From Verrucomicrobiota bacterium (GTDB lineage: Bacteria; Verrucomicrobiota; Lentisphaeria; Victivallales; Victivallaceae), in contig JAEWSS010000303.1 of NCBI GenBank assembly GCA_023459755.1, forward strand, positions 1 to 7,079: a stretch of DNA of 7,079 nt, written 5' to 3'. Positions 1 to 5,714 of the stretch are shown here, piece after piece; position 1 is the first letter of the stretch, and the number at the start of each line of letters is the position of its first letter. The notes below the pieces were generated by a model, which did not search any database, was not told the origin of the DNA, and saw only the letters and a list, made by a program, of their open reading frames with translations. The translations under genes and the position numbers were made by a program.

Positions 1-197
1 GTCAAGTTCTCCCTGCTGTTTTTGTTTTTGAAATGAACGCCGGTTCACCGCAGGGCGGAAGTGTCAACCGCGCTTTGGCGGCGGGAATCTCCGGTTTTCA
101 CTTCTTTATGTACGGTATTTGGAATAAAAAGGCCGGGAAAATTTGCTTTTTATCGAAAAATGGATTATCTTTTTATAAAACTTAAGGAAAGCAAACG
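1..197. other. Upstream spacer, possible tail of a preceding gene and leader of the PBP-like gene
   Basis: No gene can be called with confidence. One + frame is open from the window edge and stops at 34-36 after a short hydrophobic tail (VKFSLLFLFLK), which could be the end of a membrane protein such as MreD in a rod-type operon; this is a guess from position only. Another + frame is open from 3 to 185 but resembles no family I know. The last 60 bases are AT-rich, with a TATAAA at 174-179 that could be a -10 element, though no good -35 lies at the right distance. AAGGAAAG at 184-191 is the ribosome binding site of the next gene. Confidence 0.3.
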
Positions 198-893
198 ATG
201 CGGAACAGAATCGGCCTCCGGATGAATATCATGCTCGGACTGTTCGGGCTGTGGCTGTTTGCGGTGCTGGCATCGCTGTTCAATATCGGCGTATTTCAGC
301 GCGCCGAGTATCTGCGCCGCGGCGACGACATCGCGGTGCGTCAGTTTTTTGTTCCGCCGCAGCGCGGTCCGATTTTTGATAAGAAGCATGTTCCTCTGGC
401 GTGGTCTGAACGTTATTTCGATCTGACGTTCGATCCGGCATCGGCGGCTGAATGGCCGGAGATCCGCGCCGAACTCTCCGCCGTATTCCCCGGACTGCCT
501 GAAGAGCCTCCGGCGGCGGAGCATGATGAAAAACGCGTGACACTGATTCGCGGCGTGGCGGTCGGCGACCTGCCGCGGCTTAAGGAGCCGCTCGCAAAAT
601 TTCATGCGTTGAAGGTTCAGCCCCGGATCGAGCGGAAGACTTACGATTCTCCGGCGGTGCGTCGGCTGATCGGCGAAGTGCAAAATTTCGACAACTGTCT
701 GACCGGCGTTTCCGGCTTGGAGCAGCAGTATGACTTGACGCTCTCCGGAGTTGCCGAAATATATGAAATAACGGTGGACAAATACGGGAATGAGATTTTG
801 TCCACCCGCAAAGTGCTTCAGAAACCCCGCGCCGGCCGTCCGGTGACCCTGCCGTTTACGCTCGACGACATCTTGAAGGCAAATCATGAATAA
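198..893 (+). CDS. Stand-alone class B PBP pedestal (dimerisation) domain protein, no transpeptidase domain
   Basis: 231 residues, about one third of a normal PBP2/PBP3. One N-terminal membrane segment (about residues 10-33) is followed by the class B PBP pedestal. RGPIFDKKHVPLA at 56-68 matches the family motif RGxIxDRxGxxLA. IGEV at 158-161 plus GVSGLEQQYDLTLSG at 170-184 match the motif before the transpeptidase domain (E. coli PBP2: GKLGIERYYEDVLHG). VDKYGNEI at 193-200 and GRPVTLPFTLDDILKANHE at 213-231 match the connector ending in LTLDLKLQQYIE. The protein stops there, exactly where the transpeptidase domain would begin. The catalytic SxxK, SxN and KTG motifs are absent and are not found downstream in another frame, since the SEDS gene occupies that DNA. 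The start is set by AAGGAAAG 6 bases upstream. Expected to be inner-membrane anchored with a periplasmic domain. Family assignment is from motif reading; a role as non-catalytic SEDS activator is inference. Confidence 0.8.
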   Translation: MRNRIGLRMNIMLGLFGLWLFAVLASLFNIGVFQRAEYLRRGDDIAVRQFFVPPQRGPIFDKKHVPLAWSERYFDLTFDPASAAEWPEIRAELSAVFPGLPEEPPAAEHDEKRVTLIRGVAVGDLPRLKEPLAKFHALKVQPRIERKTYDSPAVRRLIGEVQNFDNCLTGVSGLEQQYDLTLSGVAEIYEITVDKYGNEILSTRKVLQKPRAGRPVTLPFTLDDILKANHE

Positions 894-2004
894 AATAATG
901 GACGGACAAAAAACGGAGTCGGGGCGCAGCTGGGAGCGCCGCAGTCTTGCATGGTCGGCGGCGGTGCTGTGCGCACTGCTCGGCATGTGGGGGTGCATGG
1001 CGATATACAGCACTCAGATTGCCGCGTTGCGCGACTGGAATTTTCTGGGTCGTCAGGTCGTTTTTCTGCTGATCGGCCTTCCGGTTCTGGCAATATGCTG
1101 GAAAATTCCATTCCGGTGGTATGAGCGGTTCGGCGTTCCGCTGGCGCTGGCGGCGCTGTTCGGCGTGTTCAGTGTGCTGTTCTGGGGCAGGCCGGTCAAC
1201 GGCATGTCCGGCTGGTTCGAGCCGTTCGGCGGAATTCAGGTTCAGCCATCCGAATTTGCAAAACCGTTTTACCTGCTGCTGCTGGCGCTGTTGTGGACCC
1301 GGATCGCCCGGCACAGTGAATTTGCGGCAATGGCGGTGTGTTTTGTGGCGGCGGCGGCGTTTGTGGTTCCGGTGGCGCTGGAGCCGGATTACGGTTCGGC
1401 GGTGATTTTCGCGGCGATGTTGCTGATATTTCTGTTTATTTCCGGCTGCGGAATATGGAAACTTCTGCTGGGTGGAGCGCTGTTGGGCGTGGTGGCGGCG
1501 GCTCTGGCGGTAGTGCGCTGGGATTTGGTGTCGCAGCGTTTTGAAGCGGTTTTCGGGAATGCCGATGTGCTGGGCAACGGCTGGCATGTCCAGCAGTTCC
1601 AGCTGGCGATCGCGCGCGGCGGCTGGATGGGGTCGAAACTCGGCAACACGGTGTGGACGGAAAATTATCTGCCTTTGGCGCACAACGACTCGATTTTTGC
1701 CTCAATGTCGGAAACCCTTGGATTTCTGGGGACGCTTCCGCTGCTGGCGCTGTTGTGCGCCCTGGTTGTGGTGCTGGTCAAGCTCGCCCGCGGCTGCGGC
1801 GACGACACCGGAAAAGTGTTTGTGGGGTCGGCGGCGTTTCTTATTGCGCTGCAGTCTCTGCTGCATGTCGGCGTAAACGCCACATTGCTGCCTCCGACCG
1901 GTTTGACGCTGCCCTTGATCAGTTACGGCGGCAGTTCGCTGATCGGAACAATGATGCTGGTCGGTATGGCGTTGAGCGCCGCCGGGACAGAAAAAACGGA
2001 ATAA
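886..2004 (+). CDS. rodA: SEDS peptidoglycan glycosyltransferase, RodA/FtsW family
   Basis: 372 residues, a usual length for the family, with many hydrophobic helices. SEDS proteins polymerise lipid II into glycan strands at the outer face of the inner membrane. Visible signatures: VNGMSGWFEPFG at 104-115 followed by QPSEFAK at 120-126; EPDYGSAVIF at 166-175; AIARGGWMGSKLG at 241-253; LPLAHNDSIFASMSETLGF at 262-280, where D268 matches the essential Asp of the family HTDFIF motif; and PPTGLTLPLISYGGSSLIG at 336-354. Its ATG lies inside the end of the PBP-like gene (ATGAATAA overlap, 886-893), with GAAGG 6 bases upstream, so the two genes are probably translationally coupled. An internal ATG at codon 5 is an alternative start. 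RodA is preferred over FtsW because the partner resembles PBP2 and the dcw genes lie elsewhere, but sequence alone does not separate the two safely. Confidence 0.9.
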   Translation: MNKIMDGQKTESGRSWERRSLAWSAAVLCALLGMWGCMAIYSTQIAALRDWNFLGRQVVFLLIGLPVLAICWKIPFRWYERFGVPLALAALFGVFSVLFWGRPVNGMSGWFEPFGGIQVQPSEFAKPFYLLLLALLWTRIARHSEFAAMAVCFVAAAAFVVPVALEPDYGSAVIFAAMLLIFLFISGCGIWKLLLGGALLGVVAAALAVVRWDLVSQRFEAVFGNADVLGNGWHVQQFQLAIARGGWMGSKLGNTVWTENYLPLAHNDSIFASMSETLGFLGTLPLLALLCALVVVLVKLARGCGDDTGKVFVGSAAFLIALQSLLHVGVNATLLPPTGLTLPLISYGGSSLIGTMMLVGMALSAAGTEKTE

Positions 2005-2329
2005 ATTGCCTTTCGTTCTTGTAAAAGTGATTAAACGGAGGTATTTTAGAATAAAGCAGACGGCGTCGCCAAGTGCGGAGCCGACCGGATATAAACCAAT
2101 TAACGAGGATGGTATGAGCACAGAAAACGTGATGCTTGCCCCAGAAAGCGAACCTCCGTCTAGTCGGCCGGGAACGGTTGGCTCCTCCTCGTCGTTTGTT
2201 TACTGATACGGCGTTTGAAGGCGGGGGGCGGTCGTTCCGGTCGATTCCTGGATGCGGTTCAAAAAGGAATTGCCAAATGCCTGATTGTCTTGTTATTGTA
2301 AATCATGTTTCACCGTTTGGGGTGGCAGC
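2005..2329 (+). promoter_or_regulatory. Intergenic spacer / probable corA leader region
   Basis: 325 bases between the SEDS stop and the corA start. A 66-codon frame spans 2006-2206, but its sequence is low in signal and it has no good ribosome site, so it is not called. The first two thirds (2035-2192) are rich in long-range complementarity and are listed separately as a possible structured RNA. The remainder (2193-2329) shows no clear structure or convincing promoter. GGGGTGG at 2319-2325 is the likely corA ribosome binding site. No U-tract terminator follows the SEDS gene, so read-through into corA is possible. Confidence 0.4.
2035..2192 (+). ncRNA. Candidate structured RNA or leader with competing helices
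   Basis: The strongest helix pairs 2077-2087 with 2175-2185: 11 base pairs, one of them G-U. Two more helices cross it and each other, so they could not all form as simple nested stems: 2035-2042 with 2152-2159 (8 perfect pairs) and 2103-2109 with 2186-2192 (7 perfect pairs). The 11-pair helix is unlikely by chance in a stretch this short; the other two could be chance. Mutually exclusive helices ahead of a magnesium-transporter-type gene suggest a switch. I compared by eye with the M-box, c-di-AMP, FMN, cobalamin, TPP, glycine, SAM and fluoride riboswitch cores and recognise none, so this is a structure call without a family. Confidence 0.3.
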
Positions 2330-3259
2330 ATGATACAGATGTTCCACAAAGCCAGTTACAGCCTGCGCGAAGTGTCGGACCGCGAACCCGGATGCTGGAT
2401 TAATATTTCAGCGCCAACGCCGGCCGAAGTGGACGATATCTCCCGTCGTCTGAATATTCCGCCGACCATGCTTACCGACCCGCTGGACGAGGACGAACGC
2501 GCCCGAATCGAGGTCGAAGACGACACCCTGCTGATTCTGCTTCGCGTGCCGTATTTCACCAGCGACGCCGATGTGCCGTTCCGTACTGTTCCGCTCGGCA
2601 TCATCTATTCCGGCGACTTTGTAATCACCGTGGCCAGCCGCCACGCCACCATTATGAACGATTTTTCCAACGGGTTGGTGCGCAACTTTGTGACGATCAA
2701 CCGCGAGCGGTTTATTTTCCAGATTCTCAACCGCGCCGCGCTGCTGTATCTTAACTACTTGAAGGAAATCAACATTCGAACCGAGAACATCGAACGCGAA
2801 CTCCAAACCGCGGTCAGCAATCACAAACTGATAAACATGCAGCTGCTGGGCAAGAGCCTGGTCTATTTCACAACCAGCTTGAAGGCCAACGAAATCATGA
2901 TCGGCAGACTTTCCAATCTGAAAATGTTCAAGGTGTCGGATGACGACGAAGAGATGTTCGCCGATGTGATCGTCGAGTATCGCCAGGCGTTGGAAATGGC
3001 GACGGTTTACAACAACATTTTGAACGGAACCATGGACGCGTTCGCTTCGATTATCTCAAATAATCTGAACGTGGTCATGCGAACCTTGACTTACATCAGC
3101 ATCATTTTGATGATCCCGACGCTGATCACCAGCATGTACGGCATGAATATCGCATGGTTGCCGTTTGCACAAAGCCCCTACGGGTTGTATATTATCATGG
3201 GAGCCTCGGTGATCGTGTCGCTGCTGGTGTGGTTCAGCCTCAGAAAGCGGAAACTTTAA
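2330..3259 (+). CDS. corA: CorA-family magnesium/divalent cation transporter
   Basis: 309 residues, the usual size for CorA. Family members form pentameric inner-membrane channels for Mg2+ (some for Co2+, Ni2+ or Zn2+). The signature GMN sits at residues 271-273 (YGMNIAWLPFA), right after the first of two C-terminal membrane helices (about 252-270 and 286-304). A short basic tail (LRKRKL) follows, as expected for the cytoplasmic C-terminus. The N-terminal part is the soluble alpha/beta funnel, followed by the long acidic and coiled helix region (about 125-250) that lines the pore. A TTG at 2285 in the same frame would add 15 residues with no family resemblance. ATG 2330 is preferred because GGGGTGG lies 4 bases upstream. 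The gene is followed after 12 bases by the dehydrogenase, so they are probably cotranscribed. Transported ion cannot be read from sequence. Confidence 0.93.
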   Translation: MIQMFHKASYSLREVSDREPGCWINISAPTPAEVDDISRRLNIPPTMLTDPLDEDERARIEVEDDTLLILLRVPYFTSDADVPFRTVPLGIIYSGDFVITVASRHATIMNDFSNGLVRNFVTINRERFIFQILNRAALLYLNYLKEINIRTENIERELQTAVSNHKLINMQLLGKSLVYFTTSLKANEIMIGRLSNLKMFKVSDDDEEMFADVIVEYRQALEMATVYNNILNGTMDAFASIISNNLNVVMRTLTYISIILMIPTLITSMYGMNIAWLPFAQSPYGLYIIMGASVIVSLLVWFSLRKRKL

Positions 3260-3271
3260 AGGACGATGGGA

Positions 3272-4642
3272 ATGAAAAAGAATATTTTGTGCATTGGCGC
3301 CGGATATGTGGGCAGCCCCACCATGGCTGTAATTGCCGACAATTGTCCGGATTGCGTGGTTACGGTGGTTGACATCAATGAAAAACGCATCGCGGCGTGG
3401 AACTCCGACAATCTGCCGATATATGAGCCGGGACTCGACGAGGTGGTGAAGCGTCGTCGCGGCAAGAATCTTTTTTATTCCACCGATATTCCGGCGGCGA
3501 TCAAAAAGGCCGACATTATTTTTGTGTCGGTGAACACCCCGACCAAGACGTTCGGATCGGGTGCCGGCAAGGCGGCCGACCTCCAATATCTGGAAAAAAC
3601 GGCGCGCAGCATCGTCGAACACGCCGACTCCGATAAGATCGTGGTCGAAAAAAGCACGCTTCCGGTGCGCACCGCCCAGGCGATGAGCCGGATTCTGTTG
3701 AGCAACAGCAAGCATCTGAAGTTCCCGGTGGTCTCAAATCCGGAATTTCTCGCCGAGGGAACCGCGATCAACGACCTCCAGCATCCGGACCGGGTGCTGA
3801 TCGGCGGATTGGAAACGCCGGAAGGCCGCGCCGCGGTCGAAACGGTTGCCGACATCTATGCCAACTGGGTCCCGCGCGAAAAGATCATCACCACCAATCT
3901 TTGGTCGAGCGAACTGACCAAACTGGTGTCGAACGCACTGCTGGCTCAGCGCATTTCATCGATCAACAGTATTTCGGCGCTGTGCGAAAAGACCGAAGCC
4001 AATGTTTATGAAGTCGCCGCGGCTGCCGGACGGGACTCCCGGATCGGGGCTAAATTCCTGAAAGCCGGCATCGGGTTCGGCGGTTCATGCTTCAAAAAAG
4101 ATATTTTGAATCTGGTTTATCTTTGCGAATATTACGGACTGCCGGAAGTGGCGGCGTATTGGGAGCAGGTGGTGAAGATCAATGACTTCCAGGCGACCAG
4201 ATTTGTCAGAAATATGTTGAGTTCAATGTTCAACACTGTGGCGGACAAGAAGATTGCGGTTTTCGGATTCGCGTTCAAGGCCGACACCAGCGACACCCGG
4301 GAGTCTCCGGCCTGCGCCGTCTGCCTCCAGCTGCTGGAGGAGCGTGCCAATGTGGCGATTCACGATCCGAAGGCGCTGGACAACGCAAAAATCGATCTGG
4401 CCGACGCGGTTGGCAATATTGAATATGTCGATTGTCCCTACGAGGCGGCCAAGGGCGCTCACGCGATCGCCGTATTGACCGACTGGCCGGAATTTGCCAA
4501 GCTCGACTATCAACACATCTTTGATCTCATGGAGAAACCGGCGTTTATTTTCGACGGGCGGAACATTCTGGATCACAAAGCGCTTTTTGAAATGGGATTC
4601 AACGTTTATCCGATCGGCAAAAAAGCACTGGTGCGGCAGTAA
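3272..4642 (+). CDS. ugd: UDP-glucose 6-dehydrogenase, eukaryotic-type
   Basis: 456 residues. Oxidises UDP-glucose twice with NAD+ to UDP-glucuronate, a cytoplasmic precursor for capsule, LPS and other polysaccharides. An N-terminal Rossmann fold shows GAGYVG at 9-14. VVDINEKRI and [10 protein letters not shown] are family blocks. Active-site residues are present: the Glu of [11 protein letters not shown] (E158), the Lys of [11 protein letters not shown] (K217), and the catalytic Cys of [10 protein letters not shown] (C273). The C-terminal UDP-binding domain contains [16 protein letters not shown]. The match to animal UGDH is unusually close and nearly colinear, including [10 protein letters not shown] with the loop GxGKAADL and an identical run from AQRI through ISALCE. 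The start is placed at 3272 because AAAGGA at 3258-3263 is 8 bases from it; the in-frame ATG at 3266 is only 2 bases away. A terminator follows the stop. Confidence 0.95.
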   Translation: MKKNILCIGAGYVGSPTMAVIADNCPDCVVTVVDINEKRIAAWNSDNLPIYEPGLDEVVKRRRGKNLFYSTDIPAAIKKADIIFVSVNTPTKTFGSGAGKAADLQYLEKTARSIVEHADSDKIVVEKSTLPVRTAQAMSRILLSNSKHLKFPVVSNPEFLAEGTAINDLQHPDRVLIGGLETPEGRAAVETVADIYANWVPREKIITTNLWSSELTKLVSNALLAQRISSINSISALCEKTEANVYEVAAAAGRDSRIGAKFLKAGIGFGGSCFKKDILNLVYLCEYYGLPEVAAYWEQVVKINDFQATRFVRNMLSSMFNTVADKKIAVFGFAFKADTSDTRESPACAVCLQLLEERANVAIHDPKALDNAKIDLADAVGNIEYVDCPYEAAKGAHAIAVLTDWPEFAKLDYQHIFDLMEKPAFIFDGRNILDHKALFEMGFNVYPIGKKALVRQ

Positions 4643-4669
4643 TTCTGCGGCTTTGGTTAAAAAAGTATG

Positions 4670-4697
4670 GCGGCGTCAAATGGGCGCCGCTTTTTTT
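4670..4697 (+). terminator. Intrinsic terminator after ugd
   Basis: A 6-pair GC stem (4670-4675 GCGGCG with 4685-4690 CGCCGC, 9-base loop) is followed directly by seven T (4691-4697). It lies 28 bases after the ugd stop and would end the corA-ugd transcript. Confidence 0.85.
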
Positions 4698-4731
4698 GTC
4701 GGCGTTTTGCCGGTTATCCGACCTCGGCGTG

Positions 4732-5165
4732 TGACCTCGCTTTGCTGTCGTGAGTTTTTCCGGAGGTCTTGCCCTTGCTTGTGACCTCGCTTGGCTGTCG
4801 TGAGTTTTTCCGGAGGTCCTGCCTCGCGTACGACCTCGCTTTCTTGCCGGGTTTTCCGGTGGTCTTGCCTTGCGTGCGATTTTGCTTTGCTGTCATGAGG
4901 TTTTTCGGTGGTCTTGCCCTGCTTGCGACCTTGCTTGGCTGTCGTGAGTTTTTCCGTTGGTCTTGCCCTGCTTGCGACCTTGCTTGGATGTCGTGAGTTT
5001 TTCCGGTGGTCTTGTCTTGCGTGCAATCTCGCTTTGTTTACGGATTTTCCGGTTGTTCTGCCTCGGCGTGCGACCTTGCTTTCCTGCCGGGTTGTCCGTT
5101 TGGCTTGCCTTGCGTGCGACCCCGCTTTGCTGTCGTGAGTTTTTCCGGTTTTCTTGCCCTGCGTG
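4732..5165. repeat. Tandem array of nine 46-50-base units, nearly A-free on the + strand
   Basis: Nine imperfect units abut without spacers: 4732-4781, 4782-4830, 4831-4876, 4877-4925, 4926-4974, 4975-5023, 5024-5070, 5071-5116 and 5117-5165. A half-unit precedes (about 4701-4731) and a decayed start follows (5166-5172). Each unit begins near GACCTCGCTT and ends near GGTCTTGCCNTGCGTG. There are two forms: a long one (49-50) with GCTGTCGTGAGTTTTTCCGG, and a short one (46-47), typically TTGCCGGGTTTTCCGG, in units 3, 7 and 8. By hand count A makes up only about 23 of 434 bases, while T is roughly 40 percent. The T-poor minus strand therefore lacks stop codons, which creates long spurious frames. 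The period is not a multiple of 3, so no frame keeps a repeated peptide. Not a CRISPR: units touch and have no unique spacers. Confidence 0.9.
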
Positions 5166-5228
5166 GAACCTCATTTTTTTTGATTTATCATCGGGTTGCC
5201 GCTTTTTTTTGATTTTTTTTTATAAAAC
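5166..5228. other. Poly-T-rich transition with a short direct repeat
   Basis: The tandem array decays into two T8-GATTT blocks (5174-5186 and 5203-5215), then TATAAA at 5221-5226. The latter could act as a -10 element for the RNA candidate that follows, but no -35 can be distinguished in the T-runs. Homopolymers here are prone to length errors. Confidence 0.4.
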
Positions 5229-5341
5229 CGGGAACCGGAGTATAGCGAGGCATGTCTAAAGTGGCAGTTCCCGTTCGGCGTCTTCTCATTCCCCTACCTC
5301 CAGGTTCGGAAATCCCTCCCCCCCGAGAAGACGCCTTTTTT
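5229..5341 (+). ncRNA. Candidate small RNA: two stem-loops ending in a U-tract
   Basis: Hairpin 1 pairs 5229-5235 (CGGGAAC) with 5267-5273 (GTTCCCG), 7 perfect pairs with a 31-base loop. Three bases later hairpin 2 pairs 5277-5287 (GGCGTCTTCTC) with 5325-5335 (GAGAAGACGCC), 11 perfect pairs with a 37-base pyrimidine-rich loop, followed by six T. This back-to-back order is typical of a short structured transcript with its own terminator. A 76-codon + frame starting at 5252 runs through it but has no well-placed ribosome site. The RNA matches no family I recognise, and transcription is not shown; a TATAAA sits just upstream. Confidence 0.4.
5277..5341 (+). terminator. Intrinsic terminator with long loop
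   Basis: An 11-pair perfect stem (5277-5287 with 5325-5335) is followed directly by TTTTTT (5336-5341). The stem and U-tract are strong; the 37-base loop is longer than usual. It works for + strand transcripts only, since no T-run follows on the other strand. Confidence 0.65.
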
Positions 5342-5432
5342 GTGCCTTTGTGGCTATATTCAACCCGGCTCCGGAGCGTGGGGGATCGAGCTGCTGTTGC
5401 TTTTTTATTCCTTTGCGGGTATATTAAACCGG
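5333..5432. repeat. Pair of 34-36-base direct repeats carrying T6 and TATATT
   Basis: Copy 1 (5333-5368) and copy 2 (5399-5432) share the order GC-T6, CCTTTG, G-rich pair, TATATT, AA, CCGG, with few differences, offset by about 66 bases. In copy 1 the T-run is also the U-tract of the terminator. Copy 2 is followed by a weak 6-pair stem (5431-5436 with 5446-5451) and another T6 (5455-5460). They may be duplicated terminator tails or tandem promoter-like elements (TATATT as -10); sequence does not decide. Confidence 0.5.
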
Positions 5433-5460
5433 TGTCGCCAATCGGGATGCCTCGTTTTTT

Positions 5461-5646
5461 CCCTGGATTCGACACATTATAATACCACCTTCACGGCTCC
5501 TGTGCGTGTTTCGGCAGTGGCCGTCCGCGACCGCTGCGTTGCGCGACGGTTGCCCGCGGAACCGATGCCCAAGCCGCCTTTTTATTCACCGGTTCAGACC
5601 GGCTCTGCATTCTTCCTCTTTTTTCGTTTTTTTTTAACAATAAAAC
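5461..5646. other. Non-coding stretch upstream of the mraZ promoter
   Basis: No gene is seen. It holds a consensus TATAAT at 5478-5483 inside the palindrome ATTATAAT, so a -10 on either strand, but no good -35. A GC-rich hairpin at 5524-5560 is listed separately. A small CCGGT/ACCGG hairpin (5589-5593 with 5598-5602) is followed by a pyrimidine tract ending in long T-runs (5617-5635). Confidence 0.4.
5524..5560. other. GC-rich bulged hairpin
   Basis: TCCGCGACCG (5524-5533) pairs with CGGT (5547-5550) and CGCGGA (5555-5560), leaving a 4-base bulge (TGCC) and a 13-base loop: 10 pairs in all. It could be part of a small RNA or long mraZ leader beginning near the TATAAT at 5478, or a protein-binding inverted repeat. 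No U-tract follows directly, so it is not a terminator by itself. Confidence 0.35.
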
Positions 5647-5674
5647 TTGTATTCCGGAAAAAACAGGGTAAAAT
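5647..5674 (+). promoter_or_regulatory. Probable sigma-70-type promoter of mraZ
   Basis: TTGTAT (5647-5652) and TAAAAT (5669-5674) stand as -35 and -10 with a 16-base spacer, giving a start near 5681 and a leader of about 35 bases. The -10 overlaps the first two AGG boxes, so a repressor bound there would block RNA polymerase. Confidence 0.5.
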
Positions 5675-5714
5675 AGGTGTGTAAAGGGTTGAAAAGGTTT
5701 AAAAAGGTGAGAGA
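5665..5714 (+). promoter_or_regulatory. MraZ-box array: five AGG direct repeats at 10-base spacing
   Basis: AGG[GT] recurs at 5665, 5675, 5685, 5695 and 5705, each exactly 10 bases apart, with A/T-rich filler: AGGGTAAAAT, AGGTGTGTAA, AGGGTTGAAA, AGGTTTAAAA, AGGTGAGAGA. E. coli MraZ is known to bind TGGG-type direct repeats separated by 5 bases (10-base period) upstream of its own gene, and MraZ forms ring oligomers suited to such phased sites. The first box overlaps the -10 and the last is the mraZ ribosome binding site (AAGGTGAG, 5-6 bases before ATG), so the array could control both transcription and access to the start. Confidence 0.75.

Noticed and set aside
165..1013. 282-codon minus-strand frame opposite the PBP-like gene
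   Set aside because: Shadow of the + strand gene, whose motifs are clear; the minus product has no family features.
2035..2192. M-box magnesium riboswitch before corA
   Set aside because: The conserved GTTAGGTGAGGCTCC core and the loop contacts of the M-box are absent.
2006..2206. 66-codon + frame after the SEDS gene (and internal ATG at 2114)
   Set aside because: No convincing ribosome site, no family resemblance, and the same bases form extended RNA helices.
4715..4723. TTATCCGAC as a DnaA box (replication origin near the repeats)
   Set aside because: A single site with two mismatches to TTATCCACA, with no cluster of boxes and no dnaA or dnaN nearby.
4732..5165. CRISPR array
   Set aside because: The units are imperfect, adjoin without unique spacers, and no cas gene is near.
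4676..5174. Long basic minus-strand frames (93-116 codons, rich in K, R, Q, T) across the tandem array
   Set aside because: They arise because the minus strand is T-poor and so lacks stop codons. The 46-50-base period shifts the frame at most units, there is no ribosome site, and + strand frames are open there as well.
5464..5474. CTGGATTCGAC, identical to the conserved 5' motif of tmRNA
   Set aside because: The flanking acceptor bases (GGGGCTG before, GGG after), tag reading frame and 3' TTCGA-CCA end are all missing; likely chance.
5252..5482. 76-codon + frame starting at 5252
   Set aside because: The only GAGG is 1 base from the ATG, the frame runs through a strong terminator hairpin and T-runs, and the peptide has no recognisable features.
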